Positions 17,405-25,665 of a stretch of DNA of 64,000 bases are shown here, piece after piece (positions within the stretch are counted from its first letter, which is position 1; every line of letters begins with the position of its first letter). A program made the position numbers and the translations under genes. Origin of the DNA: Arthrobacter sp. DWC3 (GTDB lineage Bacteria; Actinomycetota; Actinomycetes; Actinomycetales; Micrococcaceae); assembly GCF_002929375.1 (NCBI RefSeq), contig NZ_PJIP01000001.1, positions 124,001 through 188,000 of the forward strand, given 5' to 3'. The notes below the pieces were generated by a model. That model had not been told where the DNA came from and did no database searches. It worked only from the letters and a program-made list of their open reading frames with translations.

Positions 17405-18214
17405 ATGCGCCTGGTGGCGAGCGACATGGATGGGACCGTCGTGGGTCACGACGGCAGGATGAGCGAGCGCACCGTGCGTGCGTTCCGCGCATGCGTGGAG
17501 GCGGGGGTCGACGTCGTGTTCGTCACCGGCCGCCCCCCGCGCTGGCTGCAGCCCCTGCGGGACCAGCTCGGCCACACCGGGACGGTCATCTGCTCCAACG
17601 GGGCCCTGACGTACGATCTCGAGGCCGAGCGCGTCCTCGACGCCCGGCTGCTGGAGCCGGAGGACGTCTACGCGGCCCGGGACATCATCCGCGGGCTCTT
17701 CCCCGGGGCGACGTTCGCCGCCGAGACGGTGACCGGGTTCAAGATCGAGTCCGGCTTCGCCGAGGCGGCCACCTCGGAACTCCTCGGCGGGATCTCGGCG
17801 CAGCCCTTCGAGGAGTCCCTCCCCGGCGAGCACGTGGTCAAGTTCCTGGCGCGGGAGAGGACCGTCTCTCCCGACGAGTTCCTCGCGGCCGTCCGGCCCG
17901 CCGTGGCACACCTCGTCTCCACGACGCACTCCGCGCCCACCATCGCGCTGCTCGAGATGGCCGTCCCCGACATCGACAAGTCCGTCACCCTCGCCCGGTA
18001 CGCGGCGGAACGCGGGATCGACGCCGCGGACGTCGTCGCGTTCGGCGACATGCCCAACGACGTGCAGATGCTCGACTGGGCGGGCCAGGGGTACGCGATG
18101 GCCTCCGGCCACCCGGACGCGCTCGCCGCCGCGAACCTCGTGGCACCGCCGTTCGAGGAGGACGGCGTGGCGCAGGTCCTGGAGGAACGGCTTGCGGCGC
18201 TCCGCACGGCCTGA
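17405..18214 (+). CDS. Cof-type HAD hydrolase (phosphatase)
   Basis: The 269-residue protein begins MRLVASDMDGTVVGHDG, with nucleophile D7 and acid D9. Motif II is FVTGRPP near 40 and motif IV is FGDMPNDVQML near 220. The C2-type cap inserted between them places it with Cof/sugar phosphatases acting on sugar phosphates or flavin nucleotides. AAGGAG precedes the ATG by seven bases. Its last 23 bases overlap the start proposed for the glycerophosphodiesterase gene, pointing to coupling. Confidence 0.9.
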   Translation: MRLVASDMDGTVVGHDGRMSERTVRAFRACVEAGVDVVFVTGRPPRWLQPLRDQLGHTGTVICSNGALTYDLEAERVLDARLLEPEDVYAARDIIRGLFPGATFAAETVTGFKIESGFAEAATSELLGGISAQPFEESLPGEHVVKFLARERTVSPDEFLAAVRPAVAHLVSTTHSAPTIALLEMAVPDIDKSVTLARYAAERGIDAADVVAFGDMPNDVQMLDWAGQGYAMASGHPDALAAANLVAPPFEEDGVAQVLEERLAALRTA

Positions 18215-19028
18215 CCCGGGCCGCTACCCCTACCTGGCGGACCGCGCCGCACCGCAGGACGGCGCTGCGCCCCTCGCGCTCGCGCACCGCGGGTTCTCCC
18301 CGGACGGGGGCGAGAACACGATGGACGCCTTCGCGCGCGCCGTCGGCCTCGGGTTCCGCTACCTCGAGATCGACGTCCGCGCGTCCCGTGACGGCGTGGT
18401 GATGGTGTTCCACGACGAGATGCTCGACCGCGTCACACCTGCGCGCGGCCCGGTCGCGGCCCGGACCGCGGAGGAGCTCTCCGCCCTGCCGGTCGACGGC
18501 GCCGGCGGCATCCCTCGGCTCGAGGACGTCCTGCTGCGCTGGCCCGACCTCCGCCTGAACATCGACGTCAAGAGTGATGACTGCGTGGAGCCCTTCGCGG
18601 AGCTCGTCAACCGGCTCGGCGCGCACGACCGCGTGCTCGTCGCGTCCTTCTCGGACCGCCGGCGCCGCAGGGTGCTGCGCCTCCTCGACGCGCCGACGGC
18701 GTCGTCCGCGGGCATGGCCGTGAACGCGCTCCTGAAGGTGGCCGCGCCGCTCGGGCTGGCCGGACCCGCCGGCCGGATGGCCCAGGTCCAGGCCCTCCAG
18801 GTCCCCGAGACGTACCGGGGCGTGCGCGTGGTGACGCGCCGGTTCGTCGCCGCGTGCCATGCGGCCGGTCTCCAGGTGCACGTCTGGACCGTCGATGCGC
18901 GCGAGGACATGGACCGGCTGCTCGACCTCGGCGTCGACGGTCTCGTGTCCGATGCGGGGGACGTCCTCGCCTCCTGCCTGCTGGACCGCGCGGCAGGGCC
19001 ACTTTCCTCGCCGCCCTCGGACGAGTGA
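18192..19028 (+). CDS. Glycerophosphodiester phosphodiesterase family protein
   Basis: The enzyme hydrolyses glycerophosphodiesters to glycerol-3-phosphate and an alcohol. LALAHRGFSPDGGENTMDAF (31-50), then EIDVRASRDGVVMVFHDE, give the catalytic His pair and metal-binding Glu/Asp of the GDPD TIM barrel. The late AGLQVHVWTVD strand is typical. The TTG at 18192 has GGAGGAACGG just upstream and overlaps the HAD gene by 23 bases. No signal peptide is present, so it is probably cytoplasmic. It is 278 residues from this start; the true start could be slightly downstream. Confidence 0.87.
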   Translation: MRRSARPDPGRYPYLADRAAPQDGAAPLALAHRGFSPDGGENTMDAFARAVGLGFRYLEIDVRASRDGVVMVFHDEMLDRVTPARGPVAARTAEELSALPVDGAGGIPRLEDVLLRWPDLRLNIDVKSDDCVEPFAELVNRLGAHDRVLVASFSDRRRRRVLRLLDAPTASSAGMAVNALLKVAAPLGLAGPAGRMAQVQALQVPETYRGVRVVTRRFVAACHAAGLQVHVWTVDAREDMDRLLDLGVDGLVSDAGDVLASCLLDRAAGPLSSPPSDE

Positions 19029-19050
19029 CCAGCCGAGAGCGGAAGGCACC

Positions 19051-20475
19051 ATGACACGCAGGACCTTCGACGTCGACCTCGCCGTGATCGGTGGCGGCAC
19101 AGCCGGGCTGGTGGGCGCGCAGACGGCCGCCGGGCTCGGTGCCCGCGTGGTGCTCGTCGAGGCCGACCGGACGGGCGGGGACTGCCTCTACACCGGCTGC
19201 GTGCCTTCGAAGGCCCTCCTGGCCGCGGGATCCGCGGCGGCATCTGCACGCCGTGCCGGCCGGTACGGCGTCGACGTCGAGGAGGTCACCGTCGACTTCC
19301 CCCGTGTCATGCAGCATGTCCGGGCCGCGATCGCGCACATCGAACCGGTCGATTCGCCCGAGGCCCTCGAAGCCGCCGGCGTCGACGTGCGGCAGGGTCG
19401 GGCAATGCTGTTGCCCGAGGGCGGCCTCAGCGTGGACGGGTGCACGATCACCGCGCGCCACATCCTCGTCGCCACCGGCTCCGATCCGGCGGTACCTGAC
19501 CTGCCCGGCATCGGGGACGTGCACGTCCTGACCAACGAGAACCTCTGGGACCTCGATGCGCTGCCGCGGGAACTCGTCATCCTGGGCGGCGGTCCGGTGG
19601 GCTGCGAACTGGGACAGGCGTTCGCCCGGCTCGGCTCCTCGGTGACGGTCCTGCATCGCGGCGCGCGCATCCTGCCGCGCGAGGATCCCGAGGCGTCCGG
19701 CATCCTCGCCGCAGCGCTCGAGGACGACGGCGTGCGCCTCGTCCTCGAGGACGACGCCGTGGCAGTGACCCCCGACGGCTCCGGCGGCGGATCCGTCACG
19801 ACGGCGTCGGGTCGCCGGTTCCCGTTCACGCACCTCCTGGCAGCGGTGGGACGGACCCCGCGCAGCGCCGGACTGGGCCTCGAGGAGGCCGGGGTGGTGC
19901 TGGACGACGCCGGCTTCGTGGTCACCGACCCGCACCTGAGGACGTCCAGGCCGGGGATCTGGGCCGCGGGTGACGTTACCGACCACCCGAAGTACACCCA
20001 CACGGCGGGGGTGCATGCGAGCATCGCCGCCGCCAACGCGATCCTCGGACCCCTGCGGAAGGTCAGCCGGATCGAGCCACCCCGCGTCACGTTCACCGAC
20101 CCGGAGATCGCCGGGGTCGGCGTGCCCACGGGCCGCGGCGGCAGGGAGCAGACAGTGCCCCATACCCACCAGGACCGCGCCGTGACGGAGCAGCGCATGG
20201 AGGGGTTCACGCGACTGGCGTTCGACGGACGCGGGCGGATCACCGGCGGGACCATCGTGGGTCCGCGCGCAGGCGAGTCACTCGGTGAGGTGTGCCTCGC
20301 GGTCCAGCGGAGGCTGTCCGCGACCGCCGTCGCCGGCACCACCCACGCCTACCCCACCCACAGCGACGGCGTGTGGACCGCGGCGATCGCCCGGACGCGG
20401 AAGACCCTCGCCCGGCCCGCGCTGAAGATCGCAGGGCGGCTGGCACGGAAGCTGCAGGAGCGCCGGACGGGCTGA
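19051..20475 (+). CDS. FAD-dependent pyridine nucleotide-disulfide oxidoreductase (mercuric reductase/Lpd-like)
   Basis: The 474-residue flavoprotein has the FAD site IGGGTAGLVGA (12-22), redox cysteines C45 and C50 in GGDCLYTGCVPSK, the NAD(P) site LGGGPVGCELGQ near 178-189, and the second FAD motif WAAGDVTDHP near 306. The C-terminal dimerisation domain ends with HAYPTHSDG instead of the usual HPHPTxSE, so the catalytic His-Glu pair is altered to Tyr/Asp. It is neither classical Lpd (no E2 partner nearby) nor MerA (no extra vicinal cysteines). Related proteins reduce small disulfides or quinones; the substrate is unknown. Confidence 0.88.
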   Translation: MTRRTFDVDLAVIGGGTAGLVGAQTAAGLGARVVLVEADRTGGDCLYTGCVPSKALLAAGSAAASARRAGRYGVDVEEVTVDFPRVMQHVRAAIAHIEPVDSPEALEAAGVDVRQGRAMLLPEGGLSVDGCTITARHILVATGSDPAVPDLPGIGDVHVLTNENLWDLDALPRELVILGGGPVGCELGQAFARLGSSVTVLHRGARILPREDPEASGILAAALEDDGVRLVLEDDAVAVTPDGSGGGSVTTASGRRFPFTHLLAAVGRTPRSAGLGLEEAGVVLDDAGFVVTDPHLRTSRPGIWAAGDVTDHPKYTHTAGVHASIAAANAILGPLRKVSRIEPPRVTFTDPEIAGVGVPTGRGGREQTVPHTHQDRAVTEQRMEGFTRLAFDGRGRITGGTIVGPRAGESLGEVCLAVQRRLSATAVAGTTHAYPTHSDGVWTAAIARTRKTLARPALKIAGRLARKLQERRTG

Positions 20476-20495
20476 CAGGCCCGCCCCGACGGGCA

Positions 20496-20531
20496 GGAGC
20501 CCGGTCGCGGCCACTCCCGCAACCGGGCTCC
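20496..20531 (+). terminator. Hairpin terminator after the disulfide reductase gene
   Basis: A perfect ten-base-pair stem (20496-20505 with 20522-20531) with a 16-base loop starts 20 bases after the stop codon. No U-run follows. Confidence 0.6.
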
Positions 20532-20589
20532 CTGGGTATCGGTGCATCAGCGCGGTATCGCGCCCGCCTCTGATCCACCGAGTCTGGTG

Positions 20590-20620
20590 CCTGCGACGCC
20601 CGCGCTGCGGGCGTCGCAGG
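20590..20620. terminator. Very stable 14-base-pair hairpin
   Basis: A perfect 14-base-pair GC-rich stem (20590-20603 with 20607-20620) with a three-base loop. It works equally on either strand and could terminate readthrough from both convergent sides. Confidence 0.6.
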
Positions 20621-20705
20621 AGTCTACGTGCGGCCCTTGCCGGGTTTCGGCTCGACGGCGAGCTCCACGGGATCCGACGCCACCCTGTCGCCGCACAGGT
20701 TATCG

Positions 20706-20721
20706 TCTACATCGTTGTAGA
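20706..20721. promoter_or_regulatory. Orphan LacI-type operator palindrome
   Basis: TCTACATCGTTGTAGA is a near-perfect dyad (TCTACA/TGTAGA) with the central CG typical of LacI/GalR operators. No LacI-family regulator and no intact regulated gene is beside it. Confidence 0.4.
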
Positions 20722-20961
20722 ACGATTGCACGGGGAACGGTCAGCAGTCAATCGGTGGTTCTGAGGCTCGTCCGTCCGACTGCGGAGACGATGCTGCCGC
20801 CGCGGTGGATCATCGCCGATGGCGGCACCGAGGCCGGGGGCGGGCCCCCGCGCATCCCCGTGTCACCGGTGGAGATCCCCTCTTCGGGCTCGATGTGCGG
20901 CAGGCCCTTGAAGAGCCGCCCGCGACGGACCTGCCCTTGTGGGCCGACGATGCGGCGCCGC

Positions 20962-21960
20962 CTACGCGGCGAGCACCGGATCGGCCAGCGTCCTCAGGTA
21001 GCGCAGGGCAGCAGGAGCGTAGGAGCGCATCGACGCGTCGTCGGCGTACACCAGCAGGCGCAGCCAGGAGCCGTACCGGTGCACCCGGGCGAGTCTCAGG
21101 GCGGGCTCGACGGCGGCACGCAGGTCCGGCAGGGAGGCGGAGTCCGTCCACCGCTCGAGGTAGGCGCTGATGACGGCCTGGATGCGGGGGTCCTCCGCCG
21201 TGGTGGCCCACTGCTCGCGCATCTGCTCCATGGGCACCAGCAGGGCGCTGAACGGGTGCGCCCAGTAGGAGTCCGCGAAGTCGAAGAATCGCAGCGGCTC
21301 GGTACTCGCCCCGGGCAGGAAGCAGTTCCGGGCGTGCAGGTCGTTGTGGTCGAGGGAGAGGGGCACCCCGACGCCGCGGAGCGTCTCGACAGCGCGGTGG
21401 AGGGTGGGGAGGCCGCGCACGACGTCGTCCGCCTCCTCCGCGGACAGGTACAGCGGGTGGTCGGCCGGCAGGCCCGTGTGGAGCAGGAGCTGGTTCTCGA
21501 CGAAGTTGGCGGCCACCTCCGGGTTCATGAGCACCAGCCCGGCCTGGGAGAGCCGCTCGCCGTGCGGGGCGACGCGCCGCTGCAGATCGGCGAAGTCGCC
21601 CGTGATGCGCGCCCAGACCGCCGGATCGTCCGATCCGAGACTGTCCAGCGTGGCCCCGTGGTCGGCGGTGAGCATCCACCCCCGGGACGGTTCGATCGCC
21701 AGGGGCGCCGCCACGTGGTCGGGCACCAGCTCGCCGAGGAGGGACATGACGGAGGCCTCCGGCAACTGCCCCAGGTTGTTCTCCTTGAACCACAGCGTCC
21801 CGTGATCCGTGGGGACGGTCAGCTGCGTGGACCAGAAGCGGATGCGCGGCTGCCCGGCCGGGCCGAGCCGCCTCACACCGAAGGCCTCGAGTGCGGCGTC
21901 GATCCACTGCTCCGCCCCGTGCCGCCACTCGGGGGAGGCCCAGACCTCGAGGGAGTTCAT
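20962..21960 (-). CDS. Aminoglycoside-phosphotransferase-like (APH fold) kinase
   Basis: The 332-residue protein has the phosphotransferase-enzyme fold: TLWFKENN near 55-62 (the ATP-binding lysine), the catalytic loop LDHNDLHARNCFL near 210-222 with Asp and Asn, and FFDFADSYWAHPF near 233, which carries the metal-binding aspartate. These features match APH/choline-kinase-type enzymes. The small-molecule substrate is unknown; there is no reason to assume antibiotic resistance. It is transcribed in reverse as a single gene, 52 bases downstream of the end of the permease gene. Confidence 0.8.
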   Translation of the reverse strand: MNSLEVWASPEWRHGAEQWIDAALEAFGVRRLGPAGQPRIRFWSTQLTVPTDHGTLWFKENNLGQLPEASVMSLLGELVPDHVAAPLAIEPSRGWMLTADHGATLDSLGSDDPAVWARITGDFADLQRRVAPHGERLSQAGLVLMNPEVAANFVENQLLLHTGLPADHPLYLSAEEADDVVRGLPTLHRAVETLRGVGVPLSLDHNDLHARNCFLPGASTEPLRFFDFADSYWAHPFSALLVPMEQMREQWATTAEDPRIQAVISAYLERWTDSASLPDLRAAVEPALRLARVHRYGSWLRLLVYADDASMRSYAPAALRYLRTLADPVLAA

Positions 21961-22012
21961 CGACGGCAGGGCATGGAAGGGATGCGACGCATGTGCTCAT
22001 TGTTACACCGCG

Positions 22013-23341
22013 TCAGCCGAGCTTGGAGGGCCTGCTCCCGTGGTCGCTCGATTCCAGTTCCTCCGGACCGGCGACGTGCTCGCTGCCCCGCGCCCGGGCG
22101 ATCGCCGTCATGCCGTGGAAGATGACGAGCGCCGCGGCGGTGCCGAGGGCGATCCCCGCGAAGGTCAGGTCCCCGAGACGCAAGGTGAAATCGGCGATCC
22201 CGATGACCAGCGCAACACCCGCCGTCGACAGGTTGATGGGGTTCGAGAAGTTCACCTGGTTCTGCACCCAGATGCGGACACCGAGGATGCCGATCATGCC
22301 GTACAGCACCACGCCCGCACCCCCGAGCACCCCGGCGGGGACGGTGGCGATGAGCGCCCCGAACTTCGGGAAGAGGCTCAGCAGGATGGCGACGATCCCG
22401 GCCACCCAGTAGGCGGCCGTCGAGTAGACGCGGGAGGCCGCCATGACGCCGATGTTCTCCGCGTACGTGGTGGTGCCGGACCCGCCGCCGGCCCCGGCGA
22501 TCATGGTGGCGAGCCCGTCCGCCATGAGGGCTCGCCCGGTCAGGGGGTCGAGGTCGCGATCGGTCATCGCCGCCACGGACTTCACGTGGCCGATGTTCTC
22601 CGCCACGAGCACCAGGACCACGGGCACGAAGAGCCCCACGACGGACAGGTGGAACTCCGGTGCGGAGAAGTCCGGCAGGCCGATCCATGCTGCGTCACCG
22701 ATGGCGGCGAAGTCCACCTCCCCGCGGATCATCGCCACGGCGTAGCCTGCGAGGACGCCGACGAGGATCGAGAGCCGCCCGAGGATGCCCTTGAACAGCA
22801 CCGTGACGAGCAGGATCGCGATCACGGTGACGAGCGCGGTGAGGGGCGCCTGCTCGAAGCTCGCCTTCGCCGTCGGGGCCAGGTTCAGACCGATCAGGGC
22901 CACGATGGAGCCCGTGACGATCGGCGGCATGGCGACCTGGATCCACCGGGCGCCGGCGGTGTGGACGATCAGCCCGATGATCGCGAGCGCCGCCCCGGCC
23001 ATGATGATGCCGCCGAGGGCGCCCGCCGGTCCGTGCTGCGCCTGCGCCGCGGCGATGGGCGCGATGAACGCGAAGCTCGAGCCGAGGTAGCTCGGCACCT
23101 TCCCGGCCGTGATGACGAGGAACAGGATGGTCCCGATCCCCGAGAACAGCAGGGTGGTCGAGGGCGGGAAGCCGGTGATGAGCGGCACGAGGAAGGTGGC
23201 CCCGAACATCGCGACGACGTGCTGCGCGCCGATGCCGATGGTCCTCGGCCAGCTCAGGCGTTCCTCCGGGGCGACGAACCGGCCCGGGAGGACGTTCCTG
23301 CCGTCCCCGTGGAGGGTCCAGCTCATACCTCGTGCGCTCAT
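22013..23341 (-). CDS. NCS2 nucleobase:cation symporter (uracil/xanthine permease)
   Basis: The 442-residue protein has about twelve to fourteen hydrophobic segments. The early IGIGAQHVVAMFGATFLVP (36-54) is the NCS2 TM1 region with its conserved QH, followed by LGSSFAFIAP in TM3. LVAENIGHVKSV near 247 and AGAGGGSGTTTYAENIGV near 281 are the substrate-binding TM8/TM10 motifs, the latter with the NCS2 hallmark. It resembles UraA/PyrP rather than the xanthine branch, so uracil uptake is likely. GGAAGG precedes the ATG. Confidence 0.9.
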   Translation of the reverse strand: MSARGMSWTLHGDGRNVLPGRFVAPEERLSWPRTIGIGAQHVVAMFGATFLVPLITGFPPSTTLLFSGIGTILFLVITAGKVPSYLGSSFAFIAPIAAAQAQHGPAGALGGIIMAGAALAIIGLIVHTAGARWIQVAMPPIVTGSIVALIGLNLAPTAKASFEQAPLTALVTVIAILLVTVLFKGILGRLSILVGVLAGYAVAMIRGEVDFAAIGDAAWIGLPDFSAPEFHLSVVGLFVPVVLVLVAENIGHVKSVAAMTDRDLDPLTGRALMADGLATMIAGAGGGSGTTTYAENIGVMAASRVYSTAAYWVAGIVAILLSLFPKFGALIATVPAGVLGGAGVVLYGMIGILGVRIWVQNQVNFSNPINLSTAGVALVIGIADFTLRLGDLTFAGIALGTAAALVIFHGMTAIARARGSEHVAGPEELESSDHGSRPSKLG

Positions 23342-23442
23342 GGACAGGCCTTCCGAAAGGGGGGCGAGGGGTGTCCGGAAATCCTATCGGCCGCGCGTGA
23401 CGGGGATGTTACGTTGCTAGTCATCGAGGAGAAGGGCAGGAA

Positions 23443-24294
23443 ATGGTATTCACGGTCCGAGGACGCACCGTACTGGTCACGGGCGCAGGAAGGGGTATGG
23501 GGCGGCTGTACGCCGAGCGCGCCGTCCGGGAAGGTGCCGCCGCCGTCGTGCTGTGGGACGTGGACGGGCAGGCCCTCGAGGAGGTGGTCGCGGACCTCGC
23601 CGCCGAAGCGAGCACGCTGCACAGCTACGTGGTGGACGTGGCGTCGGTGGATTCCATCCGGACCGCGGCCGATGCCGTCCTGAGCGAGGTCGGCGTGCCG
23701 GACGTGCTGGTGAACAACGCGGGGATCGTGCGCGGCAAGTACTTCTGGGAGCACGACCACGACGCCGACATCGACCTCACCCTGCGCATCAACACGGGCG
23801 GCCCGATGCACGTCACGCGTGCCTTCCTCCCGGCCATGATGGAGCGCGGCACGCCCGCGAGGATCCTCAACGTCGCCTCGGCGTCAGGGACGGTGTCCGT
23901 GCCCAGGATGAGCGTGTACGCGGCGTCGAAATGGGCCGTGATCGGCTGGAGCGATTCCCTGCGCCTCGAGCTCGTGGCGGCCCACCACCCGATCGCCGTC
24001 ACGACCCTCATCCCGAGCTACATCAGGACCGGCATGTTCGAGGGGGCCCGCGGGCCCCTCATGACGCCGCTCATGGAGCCGGAGTACGTGGTGGACAGGG
24101 CGTGGCGCGGACTGCTCGCCGGCCGGGCGCGCGTCCAGCTGCCGTGGACGGTGCAGCTCGCCGGGACGCTGAGGAACCTGATGCCCCAACCGGCGTGGGA
24201 CGTGGTCGCCGGACGCGTCTTCAAGGTCTACAGCTCCATGGAGCACTTCACCGGGCGCCCGGACAGCTCCCCTGCGGACGGCAGGAAGGCCTGA
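23443..24294 (+). CDS. Short-chain dehydrogenase/reductase
   Basis: The 283-residue SDR has the nucleotide-binding VLVTGAGRGMGR (11-22), an acidic residue at the end of strand 2 (VVLWDVDG) suggesting NAD preference, VNNAGIVRG near 88 and active-site Ser with YAASK (Y and K near 165-169). AGGAGAAGGG lies before the ATG. The stop overlaps the ATG of the aldehyde dehydrogenase (TGATG), so alcohol and aldehyde oxidation steps are likely made together. A C-terminal extension of about 60 residues ends with a predicted helix that could contact membrane. Confidence 0.92.
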   Translation: MVFTVRGRTVLVTGAGRGMGRLYAERAVREGAAAVVLWDVDGQALEEVVADLAAEASTLHSYVVDVASVDSIRTAADAVLSEVGVPDVLVNNAGIVRGKYFWEHDHDADIDLTLRINTGGPMHVTRAFLPAMMERGTPARILNVASASGTVSVPRMSVYAASKWAVIGWSDSLRLELVAAHHPIAVTTLIPSYIRTGMFEGARGPLMTPLMEPEYVVDRAWRGLLAGRARVQLPWTVQLAGTLRNLMPQPAWDVVAGRVFKVYSSMEHFTGRPDSSPADGRKA

Positions 24295-25661
24295 TGGGCG
24301 CCGCGCGGCTCCGGGCCGCCCAGCGCCGCTACTTCGGATCAGGCGTCACGCGGCCGGCCGCCTGGCGCCGCGGACAACTGGGCGCGCTCCTCCGGCTGCT
24401 CCGCGAGCGGGAGGAAGAGCTCACCCGCGCCCTCGAGCAGGATCTCGGCAAGGGCAGCACGGAGGCGTTCCTCTCGGAGATCGCAGTGGTCCGCGCCGAG
24501 GCCGGGTACGCCCTGAAGCATCTCGACCGGTGGATGGCACCGGAGAGGATCACGGTTCCCGGCGGCCTCCGCCCCGCCCGTGCATGGACGCAGGCGCGTC
24601 CCCTCGGCACCGTCCTCATCATCGGGCCCTGGAACTACCCGCTGCAGCTCGTGCTGGCCCCGCTCGTGGGGGCGCTCGCTGCGGGCAACACCGCCGTGCT
24701 GAAACCCAGCGAACTGGCCGCCTCGACGTCCCGGGTGCTCGCCCGCCTGATCCCGCAGTACCTCGACCCCGAGGCGGTGGCCGTCGTCGAAGGGGGCGTC
24801 GAGGCGAGCACGGACCTGCTGGCGCAACCGTTCGACCACGTCTTCTACACGGGCGGGGAACGCGTGGGGAAGATCGTGATGAAGGCCGCCGCCGAGCACC
24901 TCACGCCCGTGACGCTGGAGCTGGGCGGGAAGTCGCCCGCCGTGGTGGTGGGCGGCGACCTGCGGACCGCCGCACGGCGGATCGCCTACGGCAAGTTCAT
25001 GAACGCGGCCCAGACGTGCGTGGCCCCCGATTACGTGCTGACCACACCGGACGCCGCCCCCGTCCTGGCCGACGCGCTCGCGGACGCCGTCCGCGAGTTC
25101 TACGGCAGCGATCCGAGGGCCTCCGTCGACTACGGGCGCATCATCAACGATCACCACTTCGACCGCCTCGTGGGTCTCCTGGCCGACGGCACGGTGGTGT
25201 CCGGAGGACGGCACGAGCGCGCCGAGCGGTACCTCGAACCGACCGTCCTGCGGGACGTGGACCCCGCTTCCGCGCTCATGCAGGAGGAGATCTTCGGCCC
25301 GCTGCTGCCCGTCCTCGAGGTGCAGGACCTGGACGAGGCGATCGGGTTCATCGGTGCCCGGCCGCACCCGTTGGCTGCCTACCTGTTCAGCGACCGCGAC
25401 GAGGACCTGCGTGCCTTCACGGAGGGTGTCCAGGCGGGCGGGCTGGCGCACAACGTCTGCACCATCCAGCTCGCCGTCCCCGGGCTGCCGTTCGGCGGCG
25501 TGGGCGCCAGCGGCACCGGCAGCTACCACGGCCGGCAGTCCTTCGAGACGTTCAGCCACCTGCAGCCCGTGTTCTCCAAGCCCGCCGGGGTGGACACGCT
25601 GCGTCTCGCGTACCCGCCCTTCGGGCCGATCAAGAGGAGCCTGCTGCGCAGGCTCCTCTGA
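24294..25661 (+). CDS. Class 3-type aldehyde dehydrogenase
   Basis: The 455-residue enzyme oxidises aldehydes to acids with NAD(P). IGPWNYPLQLVLAPLVGALAAGN (105-127) and TLELGGKSP with the general-base Glu lie before catalytic C242 in AAQTCVAPDY. The EEIFGPLLPV motif and the short length (about 450) place it with the ALDH3/fatty aldehyde group rather than with the 490-residue ALDH1 type. The C-terminus is basic (FGPIKRSLLRRLL), as in membrane-associated members. The start codon overlaps the SDR stop. The pair resembles fatty alcohol/aldehyde oxidation modules; substrate is inferred. Confidence 0.92.
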   Translation: MGAARLRAAQRRYFGSGVTRPAAWRRGQLGALLRLLREREEELTRALEQDLGKGSTEAFLSEIAVVRAEAGYALKHLDRWMAPERITVPGGLRPARAWTQARPLGTVLIIGPWNYPLQLVLAPLVGALAAGNTAVLKPSELAASTSRVLARLIPQYLDPEAVAVVEGGVEASTDLLAQPFDHVFYTGGERVGKIVMKAAAEHLTPVTLELGGKSPAVVVGGDLRTAARRIAYGKFMNAAQTCVAPDYVLTTPDAAPVLADALADAVREFYGSDPRASVDYGRIINDHHFDRLVGLLADGTVVSGGRHERAERYLEPTVLRDVDPASALMQEEIFGPLLPVLEVQDLDEAIGFIGARPHPLAAYLFSDRDEDLRAFTEGVQAGGLAHNVCTIQLAVPGLPFGGVGASGTGSYHGRQSFETFSHLQPVFSKPAGVDTLRLAYPPFGPIKRSLLRRLL

Positions 25662-25665
25662 GGGA

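Larger units (their letters stand above)
20476..20961. other. 486-base intergenic region between convergent genes
   Basis: This is the only long gap in the window. It holds two strong hairpins (20496-20531 and 20590-20620), an orphan LacI-type palindrome (20706-20721), and downstream of it about 250 bases of open but unrecognisable sequence running into the 3' end of the phosphotransferase gene. No intact gene or structured RNA is recognisable. Confidence 0.6.

Noticed and set aside
20805-21170. Forward 121-codon frame downstream of the LacI-type dyad
   Set aside because: It runs antisense into the phosphotransferase gene and has no recognisable domain; kept only as a possible remnant in the findings.
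20962-21960. Antibiotic resistance kinase
   Set aside because: The APH fold is shared by many small-molecule kinases; nothing in the sequence or context points to a drug substrate.
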